Positions 44,862 through 53,332 of a stretch of 60,061 bases of DNA are shown piece after piece. The stretch's first letter is position 1, and the number at the start of each line of letters is the position of its first letter. The position numbers were made by a program, and so were the translations under genes. The notes below the pieces were generated by a model. That model was given only the letters and a program-made list of their open reading frames with translations, made no database searches and was not told where the DNA came from. This DNA comes from Bacteroidota bacterium (GTDB lineage: Bacteria; Bacteroidota; Bacteroidia; Flavobacteriales; Flavobacteriaceae): assembly GCA_018829465.1 (NCBI GenBank), contig JAHJTN010000003.1, forward strand, positions 1 to 60,061, read 5' to 3'.

Positions 44862-46415
44862 TTAGGCTTTTTTCTGCTTTCTGCGAATCAGCTTCGAAAT
44901 CACGAACCAAAGACCGATGGCAATCAAAAAATATTTAAAATAAGACACCGGCTCGCCCGAACCGCTAACCGTGGTGAAAAATCTATTCCATCGCGGTTTC
45001 CAGTTAGAAAATCCTTGCGTAATGCCCTCTATGCTCATCCATACAAAAACGGGTTTGCCCACCACGTGATCGAAAGGTACAAAACCCCAATACCTGCTGT
45101 CTTCAGAATTGTGTCGGTTGTCGCCCATCATCCAGTAGTAGTCTTGTTTGAAGGTGTAGGATGAGGCCGGTTTGCCATTGAGAACGGCTTGTCCGTCTTG
45201 CCATGTCAAAGTGTTGTTTTCATAAGCTTCTATGGCGTATCGGTAGATGGAGAAATTGCGTCGGTTCAACTGAATTTCATCACCGGCCTTGGGAATATAC
45301 ACAGTTCCAAATTGATCTCGATTCCAATTAAATTTGCCATTGTTGGGGAAAATAGAGGATTCTGTGAGCGTAGTATCGGCCACCAATCTGGTGATATTAG
45401 CAATCGCCGGATGTGATTTTAGTTGCGCGGCGTATGCTTCCGTCAAAGCGTGTATTTGAATTTGATTTTGTCCGATACGGCTTGCTCCGTCGCTGATTTC
45501 GTAGCGTTCAAAAAAATTGGAACCCAAGGGCTGTCCGTTGGTTTCAATGACATAGCTAAATTGTAAACGCGCTCTTTCAGGTAGTTGTTCTTTCTGTCCG
45601 TTTATGTACACATAACCGTCTTGAATAGATAAAGAATCGCCGGGAATGCCAACGGCTCTTTTTACGTAATTGGATTTTTTATCCAGAGGCTTATACGCGT
45701 GTATGTTCGATTGGTCTCTAAAATACCTGACGGTATCAACCGGCCAGTTAAACACCACAATGTCGTTGCGCTTAATGTCTTGAAAACCGGGCAAGCGAAA
45801 ATAGGGCAATTGAGGCCAACTCAAATATGATTTGACTTTGAAAAAAGGAATCGTATCGTGAACCATCGGAAACGAAACGGCAGTTGTGGGTGTTCGCGCA
45901 CCGTAATGCATTTTGCTCACCAACAGAAAATCGCCTACCAAGAGGGTTTTTTCGAGTGAGGAAGTTGGAATGGTAAATGGTTGCATCACATAAGTATGGA
46001 TAAGCGTGGCGGCAACTACCGCAAAAACAATCGCGCTGATTAAATCGCCTGTGGCCGTTCTCGCTTTTAAAGACCTGTTCTCTTCATACTTTAAATCGGT
46101 TGCATAATTGAGATAGTACAAATAAAACCCGAGCGTGACCAAGGTTAAAAACGTGTGAGTCTTGGTATATTTTCCAAAAGAGCGGGCGGTTTCTACCCAA
46201 ACCACCCCAAACATGATGACGTTTATCATGGGGACAAACAGCAGCAGCACCCACCACCACGAACGGTTGATTATTTTGGTGAGCACATAGGCATTGTAAA
46301 CCGGCACGAACGCCTCCCAAGGCTTACGTCCGGCCGCAACATACATTTTCCAAGTGCCTAAGCCGTGGATCAATTGGGCTATCAGGAAAAGGATAAACCA
46401 TTGTTGAATATTCAT
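44862..46415 (-). CDS. lepB: Signal peptidase I with N-terminal DUF5684-like membrane domain
   Basis: 517 residues, longer than E. coli LepB. The first 110 residues form an extra domain with several membrane segments (WWVLLLFVPMINVIMFGVVW). The S26 catalytic domain follows: the serine box is IPTSSLEKTLLVGDF, the lysine general base is in YVKRAVGIPGD, and MMGDNRHNSEDSRYWGFVP closes the active site. A large central insertion and a C-terminal membrane helix (FLIAIGLWFVISKLI) are normal in Bacteroidota. It removes signal peptides from exported proteins. Confidence 0.92.
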   Translation of the reverse strand: MNIQQWFILFLIAQLIHGLGTWKMYVAAGRKPWEAFVPVYNAYVLTKIINRSWWWVLLLFVPMINVIMFGVVWVETARSFGKYTKTHTFLTLVTLGFYLYYLNYATDLKYEENRSLKARTATGDLISAIVFAVVAATLIHTYVMQPFTIPTSSLEKTLLVGDFLLVSKMHYGARTPTTAVSFPMVHDTIPFFKVKSYLSWPQLPYFRLPGFQDIKRNDIVVFNWPVDTVRYFRDQSNIHAYKPLDKKSNYVKRAVGIPGDSLSIQDGYVYINGQKEQLPERARLQFSYVIETNGQPLGSNFFERYEISDGASRIGQNQIQIHALTEAYAAQLKSHPAIANITRLVADTTLTESSIFPNNGKFNWNRDQFGTVYIPKAGDEIQLNRRNFSIYRYAIEAYENNTLTWQDGQAVLNGKPASSYTFKQDYYWMMGDNRHNSEDSRYWGFVPFDHVVGKPVFVWMSIEGITQGFSNWKPRWNRFFTTVSGSGEPVSYFKYFLIAIGLWFVISKLIRRKQKKA

Positions 46416-46425
46416 AATAGGGTAA

Positions 46426-47133
46426 TTAAAATGGTTTTACATGTAACACATCTTTCATGGTAAAGATACCGGTTTTTCCACAAAGCCATTCGGCTGCCAT
46501 CACTGCACCGAGTGCAAAACCTTCGCGTCCGTGAGCCTCGTGGGTTATTGATATACGGTCTTCGGGTGCGTCGAAACTGACGGTGTGCGTGCCGGGTACT
46601 TCACCTATTCGTTTGGCTTCAATTTTTAAAGTGTCATCATCAGCTGTGTCGAGGGTCCATTTCTGGTAGTGGCTATGTGCCATAACACCTTCTGCTAAAG
46701 TAATGGCTGTACCGCTGGGCGCATCTAGTTTATGAATGTGGTGTATTTCTTCTATGCCAGCATGGTATTGTTGAAAAGGTTGCATCAATTTCGCCAAATA
46801 TTCATTGAGTTGAAAAAACAGGTTGACGCCCAAACTAAAATTGGAAGCATATATAAACCCTGAACGCGCTTCTTTGCACGCTTGGCATACTTCTTCAAAT
46901 TGTGCCAACCAACCCGTAGTACCACTCACTGCAGGAACACCGGCTTCGAAACAAGTTTTCAGGTTGGAAACGGCAGCTGCGGGCACACTAAATTCTATGG
47001 CTACATCGGCGTTTTTCAATATCTCAACTGTTACCGGACCGTCTATTTTTGCCACAACTTCGTGGCCTCTTTGGGTAGCAACAGCATCAATGGTTTTACC
47101 CATTTTTCCGTAACCCACCAATGCAATCTTCAT
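46426..47133 (-). CDS. dapB: 4-hydroxy-tetrahydrodipicolinate reductase
   Basis: 235 residues. The NAD(P) motif GYGKMG (8-13) and the substrate/catalytic block HHIHKLDAPSGTA identify DapB, which acts in lysine and meso-diaminopimelate synthesis. The family usually has about 240-270 residues; this short form is common in Bacteroidota. It sits between DUF5683 and lepB, 4 nt after the former. Confidence 0.94.
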   Translation of the reverse strand: MKIALVGYGKMGKTIDAVATQRGHEVVAKIDGPVTVEILKNADVAIEFSVPAAAVSNLKTCFEAGVPAVSGTTGWLAQFEEVCQACKEARSGFIYASNFSLGVNLFFQLNEYLAKLMQPFQQYHAGIEEIHHIHKLDAPSGTAITLAEGVMAHSHYQKWTLDTADDDTLKIEAKRIGEVPGTHTVSFDAPEDRISITHEAHGREGFALGAVMAAEWLCGKTGIFTMKDVLHVKPF

Positions 47134-47137
47134 AAAG

Positions 47138-47797
47138 TTAAAAATTTAAACTCAAGGTTAACCCTGTTTGTACCGTGCCAGTATATATATCGTGCTGCAT
47201 CATGGGGCGCAGGGTGAGGTTGTTTCTGATGTTAAATTGTTTTAAATGTGCATGCACATTGGCTTCAACAATATTTAATCCGTAGAGAAGCACCGTCATG
47301 AGCAAAGACAAATCGCGGTTGCGCCTAAATTCTCTTTGGGCGCGTTCCAAGGTGGTTTGGTTGAGAATAATCCCTTGAAATTCGTCATCGTTAAATCCGG
47401 CCAGCCGCCTCTTGAGTGCATCTCGATAGCGGTTAAAATCGTCGTTGTTGGTGAAATAGAAATACAAACTCGTACCCAAAGCCCCGTAAACTATAGGGAT
47501 TTTCCAATAAGCTTTGTTGTATGCCTGACCCAAGCCTGGCAAAATAGCCGAATAAAAAGCGGCACGCGCGGGTGAATTGGGATCGATATCTTCAATATTG
47601 ATGGCTAGCGTATCATTCAAATAATAGAGGTCTTTCTCTGCGCGTCTTTGTTCTCTGCGTTGTTTGGCAGTTGTTTTCACCTCGCTATCGGGTTGCGAAA
47701 CGGTGTCGTTTTTTTGAGGTGTCTTTTCTTGGGCCAAGCCCGTGAGCGACAAACAGCACCACGCTGTACAGATAAAAAAATAAAACCTAGGCTTCAC
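47138..47797 (-). CDS. DUF5683 protein
   Basis: 219 residues with a signal peptide ending LTGLAQ. The start is a GTG at 47797, overlapping the parB stop region by 11 nt; there is no other start near the signal. Segments SALLPGLGQAYNKAYWKIPIVYGALG (split here by the gene's reading), GLNIVEANVHAHLKQF and the membrane helices fit DUF5683, which regularly sits between parB and dapB in Bacteroidota. Function unknown. Confidence 0.8.
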   Translation of the reverse strand: MKPRFYFFICTAWCCLSLTGLAQEKTPQKNDTVSQPDSEVKTTAKQRREQRRAEKDLYYLNDTLAINIEDIDPNSPARAAFYSAILPGLGQAYNKAYWKIPIVYGALGTSLYFYFTNNDDFNRYRDALKRRLAGFNDDEFQGIILNQTTLERAQREFRRNRDLSLLMTVLLYGLNIVEANVHAHLKQFNIRNNLTLRPMMQHDIYTGTVQTGLTLSLNF

Positions 47798-48686
47798 CTT
47801 TGATGATTTTTTTCAAGCGTTTAAAATCCTCTTCAGAATCAAAAGGAATCAAGATTTTTCCTTTACCGTCCTTACTGAGTTGAATTTTCACCTTGGTTTT
47901 AAAAAAATCGTTGAAGGTAGGTGTTGCCTTTTGAACAAATTCGGGCGTTGTATGTGCAGATGCTTTTTGGGCGTCTTTATTTTCGTGAAAATTACGCACT
48001 AAAGTTTCTGTTTGCCGAACTGATAGATTTTGAGACAGGATGCGCTCATAAATTGCCAGTTGCGATTTTCGATCTTCTATATTGATAATCGCGCGGCCGT
48101 GTCCCATACTGAGAAAACCATCGCGCATGCCGGTTTGTATGATGGGATCGAGTTTTAACAAGCGTAAATAGTTGGTAATGGTAGATCGTTTTTTGCCGAC
48201 CCGTTCGCTGAGTTGTTCTTGTGTCAGTTGAATTTCATCGATCAACCGTTGGTAGGACAGGGCAATTTCTATAGGGTCTAAATCTTGGCGTTGGATGTTT
48301 TCTACCAAAGCCATTTCCAAGGATTCCTGGTCATTGGCGATGCGAACATAGGCGGGTACATGTGTAAGTCCGGCCAATTTAGAAGCCCTAATCCGGCGTT
48401 CGCCGGATACCAATTGGTATTGGTTGAACCCTGTTTTGCGAACGGTGATGGGTTGAATGACGCCTAGTTCTTTGATAGAAGTAGCCAACTCGCGCAGGTT
48501 TTCTTCGTTGAAATTGGAACGCGGCTGAAATGGATTCATTTCGATGGAAGAAAGTTCAATTTCAAGTATATTCCCCACTACTTTATCTGCATGGCGATCT
48601 TGGGCGGAGCGAATGTCGTTGTCGGGGTCTTTCAGCAGGGCAGAAAGACCTCTTCCGAGTGCTTGCTTTTTGGTCGCTTTTGCCAT
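47787..48686 (-). CDS. parB: ParB/RepB/Spo0J chromosome-partitioning protein
   Basis: 299 residues. MNPFQPRSNF is the arginine/ParB box, VSGERRIRASKLAG the second box (CTPase site), and QLTQEQLSERVGKKRSTITNYLRLL the helix-turn-helix that binds parS. It works with ParA in chromosome segregation. Its start overlaps the parA stop by 1 nt (TAATG), so the two are translationally coupled. Confidence 0.95.
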   Translation of the reverse strand: MAKATKKQALGRGLSALLKDPDNDIRSAQDRHADKVVGNILEIELSSIEMNPFQPRSNFNEENLRELATSIKELGVIQPITVRKTGFNQYQLVSGERRIRASKLAGLTHVPAYVRIANDQESLEMALVENIQRQDLDPIEIALSYQRLIDEIQLTQEQLSERVGKKRSTITNYLRLLKLDPIIQTGMRDGFLSMGHGRAIINIEDRKSQLAIYERILSQNLSVRQTETLVRNFHENKDAQKASAHTTPEFVQKATPTFNDFFKTKVKIQLSKDGKGKILIPFDSEEDFKRLKKIIKGEA

Positions 48687-49456
48687 TATGTTAGTTTGTG
48701 TTTTTGTATGATTTCGTGAGCCAAACTTAAGTAATTTGTAGCACCTTTGCTACCTGCATCGTAAGAAATTATACTTTCTCCATAGCTGGGCGCTTCGCTA
48801 AGTTTGACATTTCGCTGTATGATGGTTTCGAAAACCATTCCTTGAAAATGCTTTTGCACTTCTTCAACGACTTGGTTAGAAAGGCGCAAACGCGAGTCGT
48901 ACATGGTGAGCAACATGCCTTCTATGTCAAGTTTTGGATTGTGTAAACGCTGCACACTTTTGATGGTGTTGAGCAATTTCCCCAAACCTTCCAATGCAAA
49001 ATATTCACATTGAATCGGGATAATCACGGAATGGGCCGCTGAGAGTGCGTTGAGTGTTATCAACCCTAAAGAGGGTGCACAATCTATGAGTATATAATCG
49101 TACTGGTCTATAATAGGTTTGATGGCTTCGCGCAACATGTATTCTCTGTTGTCCTTGTCAACGAGTTCAATCTCGGCAGCTACCAAATCTATATGTGCCG
49201 GGATGATATCGACAAAAGGTGCTGAAGTTTGCAAGATGGTATCTGCAGCACTCACGGCGTGTTCCAATAACTGATAGGAGCCTGCCTGCACTTTCTCCAA
49301 ATCGATACCGAGACCCGAAGTAGCATTTGCTTGCGGATCAGCATCTATCAGTAGCACTTTTTTTTCGAGAACACCGAGTGAAGCTGCCAAGTTAACGGTT
49401 GTTGTGGTTTTACCCACTCCGCCTTTTTGATTGGCAACTGCAATTACTTTTCCCAT
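48686..49456 (-). CDS. parA: ParA chromosome-partitioning ATPase
   Basis: 256 residues. The deviant Walker A motif is KGGVGKTTTTVNLA, with DADPQANAT and a Walker B-like IDCAPSLGLI downstream. It is the first gene of the run parA-parB-DUF5683-dapB-lepB-wbqC. No perfect parS site is visible near the operon. Confidence 0.96.
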   Translation of the reverse strand: MGKVIAVANQKGGVGKTTTTVNLAASLGVLEKKVLLIDADPQANATSGLGIDLEKVQAGSYQLLEHAVSAADTILQTSAPFVDIIPAHIDLVAAEIELVDKDNREYMLREAIKPIIDQYDYILIDCAPSLGLITLNALSAAHSVIIPIQCEYFALEGLGKLLNTIKSVQRLHNPKLDIEGMLLTMYDSRLRLSNQVVEEVQKHFQGMVFETIIQRNVKLSEAPSYGESIISYDAGSKGATNYLSLAHEIIQKHKLT

Positions 49457-49577
49457 AATCAGGTATAAAAGTTTAGTGTGTAAAAATACAATTATTTACG
49501 GGGATTTGAAAAGGTCTTTTTACGGTTTGATAAATGAAATTGTGCAAGCGTCTAGTCCCTATTTTCCCAACGCAAAA

Positions 49578-50462
49578 TTAAGTGCTTTTTTTAGCCCTTA
49601 TCATGGCTTCCAACTGGTCCCAAAGTGCTTCGGGGATTTGATCCAATAAATTGAATTGACCTGCGCCTTTGAGCCATTCACCACCGTCTATTGTCACAAC
49701 TTCTCCGTTGATATAAGCCGAAAAATCTGATATTAAGTAGGCGGCTAGGTTGGCTAGTTCCTGATGGTCGCCCACACGGTTGAGTGGTACTTTTTTAGCC
49801 ATGTCTATTTTTTCTTTCAAATCACCCGGCAACAGCCTGTCCCAAGCGCCTTTGGTAGGAAAAGGCCCGGGTGCAATGGCATTGAATCGCATACCGTATT
49901 TTGCCCACTCTACGGCAAGCGATCTGGTCATGGCCAACACGCCGGCTTTTGCAGTAGCACTTGGCACTACGTAAGCTGAGCCCGTCCAGGCGTAAGTGGT
50001 TACAATATTGAGCACGACTGTTTGGGTTTGCTTTTGGGCGATCCAATGCTTACCGAAGGCCAGAGTACAATTTTTGGTACCTTTTAAAACAATATCGATA
50101 ATGGTGTCAAAAGCGTTGGCAGACAATCTTTCAGTTGGTGCTATAAAGTTTCCCGCTGCATTGTTGAGCAATACATTTACCTCACCAAAAGCCTTGACGG
50201 TTTCTTGCAACATGTTTTCTACCTGCGTATAGTCTCGAACATCGCATTGTAAGGGCAAACAAACACCGCCTGTTTCCTTTTCCAATTCTGCCGCTGTGGT
50301 TTTTAATTTATTCAAATCGCGGGAAGTGATCGCTACTTTGGCACCCAATTCTAAAAAATAGCGGGTCATCGATTTGCCGAGTCCGCTACCACCACCGGTA
50401 ACTACGACGTGCTTTCCTGATAAAGCATTGTCTCTTAACATCTTTTGTTTAAAATCTATCAT
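49578..50462 (-). CDS. Short-chain dehydrogenase, 2,4-dienoyl-CoA-reductase-like
   Basis: 294 residues. The cofactor motif is TGGGSGLGKS and the NNAAGNF block follows. The active-site region VVPSATAKAGV AMTRSLAVEWAKYGMRFNAI (here given as two parts) closely resembles mammalian DECR1; the lysine is present, but the residue four before it is Ser, as in that family, not the Tyr of ordinary SDRs. NADPH-dependent reduction of an unsaturated acyl-CoA is likely. A terminator separates it from the PLP enzyme upstream on the same strand. Confidence 0.85.
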   Translation of the reverse strand: MIDFKQKMLRDNALSGKHVVVTGGGSGLGKSMTRYFLELGAKVAITSRDLNKLKTTAAELEKETGGVCLPLQCDVRDYTQVENMLQETVKAFGEVNVLLNNAAGNFIAPTERLSANAFDTIIDIVLKGTKNCTLAFGKHWIAQKQTQTVVLNIVTTYAWTGSAYVVPSATAKAGVLAMTRSLAVEWAKYGMRFNAIAPGPFPTKGAWDRLLPGDLKEKIDMAKKVPLNRVGDHQELANLAAYLISDFSAYINGEVVTIDGGEWLKGAGQFNLLDQIPEALWDQLEAMIRAKKST

Positions 50463-50571
50463 AGAATAACGTAATAAAACTCCGCATTAATATACTTTTC
50501 AAATAACCGCTTTTAACCTGAGAAAAGCAATTTTTTTGTATTATTTTAAGGATATCAAAACAAAATCAAAA

Positions 50572-50602
50572 AAAAAGCCGACATTCATAATATCGGCTTT
50601 TT
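50572..50602 (-). terminator. Rho-independent terminator after the PLP acyltransferase gene
   Basis: AAAAAGCCGA (50572-50581) pairs with TCGGCTTTTT (50593-50602). On the minus strand a run of T residues follows the stem. It lies 21 nt after the stop codon at 50623 and before the SDR gene. Confidence 0.88.
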
Positions 50603-50622
50603 CTATTTGTTTGGGTTGTGTA

Positions 50623-51873
50623 TTATTCCGCTGTCACGCCGGCCGATAATCTTTTGTAAACCCCGTTTTGCAAACGTTCTCGAATGGCTGAAAAAGCTTT
50701 TAGCGTTTCGGAAATATCTTCAAAGTTGTGTGCCGCTGTCGGGATGAGCCTTAACAAAATCAAACCCTTAGGAATCACCGGATAAACGACTATGGAACAG
50801 AAAATTCCAAAGTTTTCTCTCAAGTCGTTCACCAAGGCCATAGCCTCGGGTATGCTACCGTTGAGGTAAACCGGTGTCACACATGAGTTGGTGTTTCCTA
50901 TATCAAATCCCTTTTCGCGCAAACCATTTTGAAGCGCATTCACATTCTCCCATAGTTTTTCTTTGAGTTCGGGCATGGTTCGCAACATTTCCAAACGCTT
51001 GCGCGCACCCACCACAAACTGCATGGGCAGTGACTTGGCAAACATTTGCGAACGCATATTGTATTTTAGGTAATCGATGATGTCTTTATCGGCTGCAAAA
51101 AACCCACCAATGCTCGCCAAAGATTTGGCAAAAGTGGCAAAATACACATCTATATCTTCTTGTACGCCTTGCTCCTCGCCTGCTCCGGCTCCGGTTCTGC
51201 CCAAAGTACCAAAACCGTGTGCATCATCTACCAAAAAGCGGAAGTTGTATTTCTTTTTTAGAGCGGCTATTTCTTTGAGCTTACCTTGTTCGCCACGCAT
51301 CCCAAAAACACCTTCAGAGATGACCAAAATACCGCCACCGGTGACTTCGCAAATTTTTACGGCGCGTTCTAAGTTTTTTTCAAGACTTTCTACATCGTTG
51401 TGTTGGTAGGTAAAACGCTTACCCATGTGTAGCCGAACACCGTCAATAATGCAGGCATGTGCGTCTATATCATACACGATGACGTCGTTTTTGTTGACCA
51501 AGGCGTCAATAGCAGAAACCATACCCTGATAGCCGAAATTGACCACATAAGCAGCTTCTTTATTGACGAATGAAGCCAGCTCGTTTTGTAGGTTCTCATG
51601 CAGGGTAGTGTGGCCCGACATCATCCGCGCACCCATGGGATAAGCCGCTCCCCATTCGGCTGCGGCATCTGCATCAATCTGTCTGATTTCGGGATGATTT
51701 GCCAGACCCAAATAGTCGTTGATACTCCAGGTAATAACCTCTTTCCCCCTGAATTTCATCTTATTGGAAATAGGCCCTTCAATTTTCGGGAAAACATAAT
51801 AACCTTCCGCCTGAGAAGCCCATCTTCCCAACGGGCCTTTGTCTTTATAAATTTTATCGAATAAATCTTTCAT
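50623..51873 (-). CDS. Alpha-oxoamine synthase, serine-palmitoyltransferase-like
   Basis: 416 residues from the ATG at 51873 (MKDLFDKIYKDKGPLG); the frame is open nine codons further. PLP enzyme of fold type I: WSINDYLGLANHP, the ring-stacking DDAHGFGTLGRTGAGA (D217, H219), and the Schiff-base lysine K250 in ATFAKSLASIGG. It condenses an amino acid with an acyl-CoA. In gliding Bacteroidota such enzymes make sphingolipid or sulfonolipid (capnine) long-chain bases; KBL or BioF are alternatives, but the N-terminal region before NDYLGL is longer than theirs. Confidence 0.85.
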   Translation of the reverse strand: MKDLFDKIYKDKGPLGRWASQAEGYYVFPKIEGPISNKMKFRGKEVITWSINDYLGLANHPEIRQIDADAAAEWGAAYPMGARMMSGHTTLHENLQNELASFVNKEAAYVVNFGYQGMVSAIDALVNKNDVIVYDIDAHACIIDGVRLHMGKRFTYQHNDVESLEKNLERAVKICEVTGGGILVISEGVFGMRGEQGKLKEIAALKKKYNFRFLVDDAHGFGTLGRTGAGAGEEQGVQEDIDVYFATFAKSLASIGGFFAADKDIIDYLKYNMRSQMFAKSLPMQFVVGARKRLEMLRTMPELKEKLWENVNALQNGLREKGFDIGNTNSCVTPVYLNGSIPEAMALVNDLRENFGIFCSIVVYPVIPKGLILLRLIPTAAHNFEDISETLKAFSAIRERLQNGVYKRLSAGVTAE

Positions 51874-52011
51874 TCGTAATGAATTAGTTACAGCCTGCAA
51901 AGTTATTTAAAACTTAAATGTTATCATAATTTTATTAATTGAATCTAATCATCTTAAACAAAACTTTAGTGAACTGTGATGTTTCAATCTGCCATCATGC
52001 TTTAACACACA

Positions 52012-52551
52012 CTATTCCAGCTTGTACACCATATCATACAAATCCCGATAAGCCGGTTTGATATGCGGAAAAGGAATATAGCCCTTGTGGGTGATGGTGT
52101 ATCCGAGTTTTTCATAAAAACTGACCGATGGTGTACTGGGCATGGCTTGCAACCAAACTACTTTTTTGTGTAAAGCCAGGGCTTTTTGATGAAATTGCAT
52201 CATTAATTTGGCACCTATGCCCAATCCGCAATAGGCTTTTCTGAGATATAAACGTTGCACGTATAGGGATTCATCTGCTGTATAGTCACCGAAAGATTTG
52301 CAGAGAACAATTTTTGCAAAACCCACAAATTTTTCGCGATTTTGCACCAAGAAAAAGCAGTTGTTCTTATCGGCCAATTCGGAAGCGAGTACAGGCTTTG
52401 AAAAGTTTTTCTCCAGATAAAGCACACCTTCATCATCCCAAATGTGAAGGTAATTGTCGCTGTAGGCTTTGTTGGCGATATCTACAAGCAAATCTATATG
52501 CCTTGCTTCGCATGCCAACACACTCAAATTGTCGTCTGTTAATGCTTCCAT
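52012..52551 (-). CDS. GNAT family N-acetyltransferase
   Basis: 179 residues. Motif A is RLYLRKAYCGLGIGAKLMMQFHQKA split across the acetyl-CoA loop (the GLGIGAKL part contacts the pyrophosphate), followed by VWLQAMPSTPSVSFYEKLGY. Acceptor unknown. It overlaps the redoxin gene by 13 nt on the same strand, so the two are coupled. Confidence 0.85.
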   Translation of the reverse strand: MEALTDDNLSVLACEARHIDLLVDIANKAYSDNYLHIWDDEGVLYLEKNFSKPVLASELADKNNCFFLVQNREKFVGFAKIVLCKSFGDYTADESLYVQRLYLRKAYCGLGIGAKLMMQFHQKALALHKKVVWLQAMPSTPSVSFYEKLGYTITHKGYIPFPHIKPAYRDLYDMVYKLE

Positions 52552-53096
52552 TTGATATTACAACCGATACTCGGTTTTTGCGGATCCGGATATTTTCTGT
52601 TGTACAAAAGTGCATCGAGGGCAATGCGCAAATCGGCACCGTTGAGCGGTATGTGATTGCCCGGACGCGAATCGTCTAACTGCCCGCGGTAAACCAACTG
52701 ATCGCGACTGTCAAACAGGTAAATATCGGGTGTGCAGGCAGCATCATAGGCTTTGGCAACTTCCTGGGTTTCATCGTACAGATACGGAAAATCCATTTTG
52801 TACTTTGCGGCAAACTTTGTCATGTTATCCGGTGCGTCTTCCGGATAATTTTCTACATCATTGCTGTTGATCCCTACAAAGCCAATGCCTTGCACGTGGT
52901 AGTCATTTTCAACGCGAACCAATTCTTCTATCATGTGTATCACAAAAGGGCAGTGATTGCACATAAAAACAACCACAGTGCCCTTATCGCCACGTATGTC
53001 TGAAAAAGACAGGGTTTGGTTTGAGTTTAAATCTTTGAGGGTAAAGTCGGGTGCTTTTGTACCCAAAGCCAACATGTTGGATGGAGTGCGTGCCAT
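52539..53096 (-). CDS. Thioredoxin-fold redoxin (AhpC/TSA-like)
   Basis: 185 residues. The active site is C46-N-H-C49-P in VVVFMCNHCPFV, and the segment DFTLKDLNSNQTLSFSD lies before it as in AhpC/TlpA redoxins. GCNIKWKH ends the protein. No signal peptide, so cytosolic. It precedes and overlaps the GNAT gene. Confidence 0.84.
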   Translation of the reverse strand: MARTPSNMLALGTKAPDFTLKDLNSNQTLSFSDIRGDKGTVVVFMCNHCPFVIHMIEELVRVENDYHVQGIGFVGINSNDVENYPEDAPDNMTKFAAKYKMDFPYLYDETQEVAKAYDAACTPDIYLFDSRDQLVYRGQLDDSRPGNHIPLNGADLRIALDALLYNRKYPDPQKPSIGCNIKWKH

Positions 53097-53332
53097 TTTA
53101 TGAGAAATAAATTGATGATGTAAAAATACGCATTGATATCTTTTTTTTGCGTGTTTTGAAGCTAAAAATTATACCCCTCAAAGATGACACTTGTTAAATA
53201 GCTTGTAAATCGTAAGGTAAAATGAATTAATCGACTGATTAAAAATCGTTTGTGTTTTTTTCTTTACATTTACAAATGCCTCAGTGAATGTCTGAGAAAA
53301 TAGTGTCTTTGTAATCTTAAAACTGTATCGCC

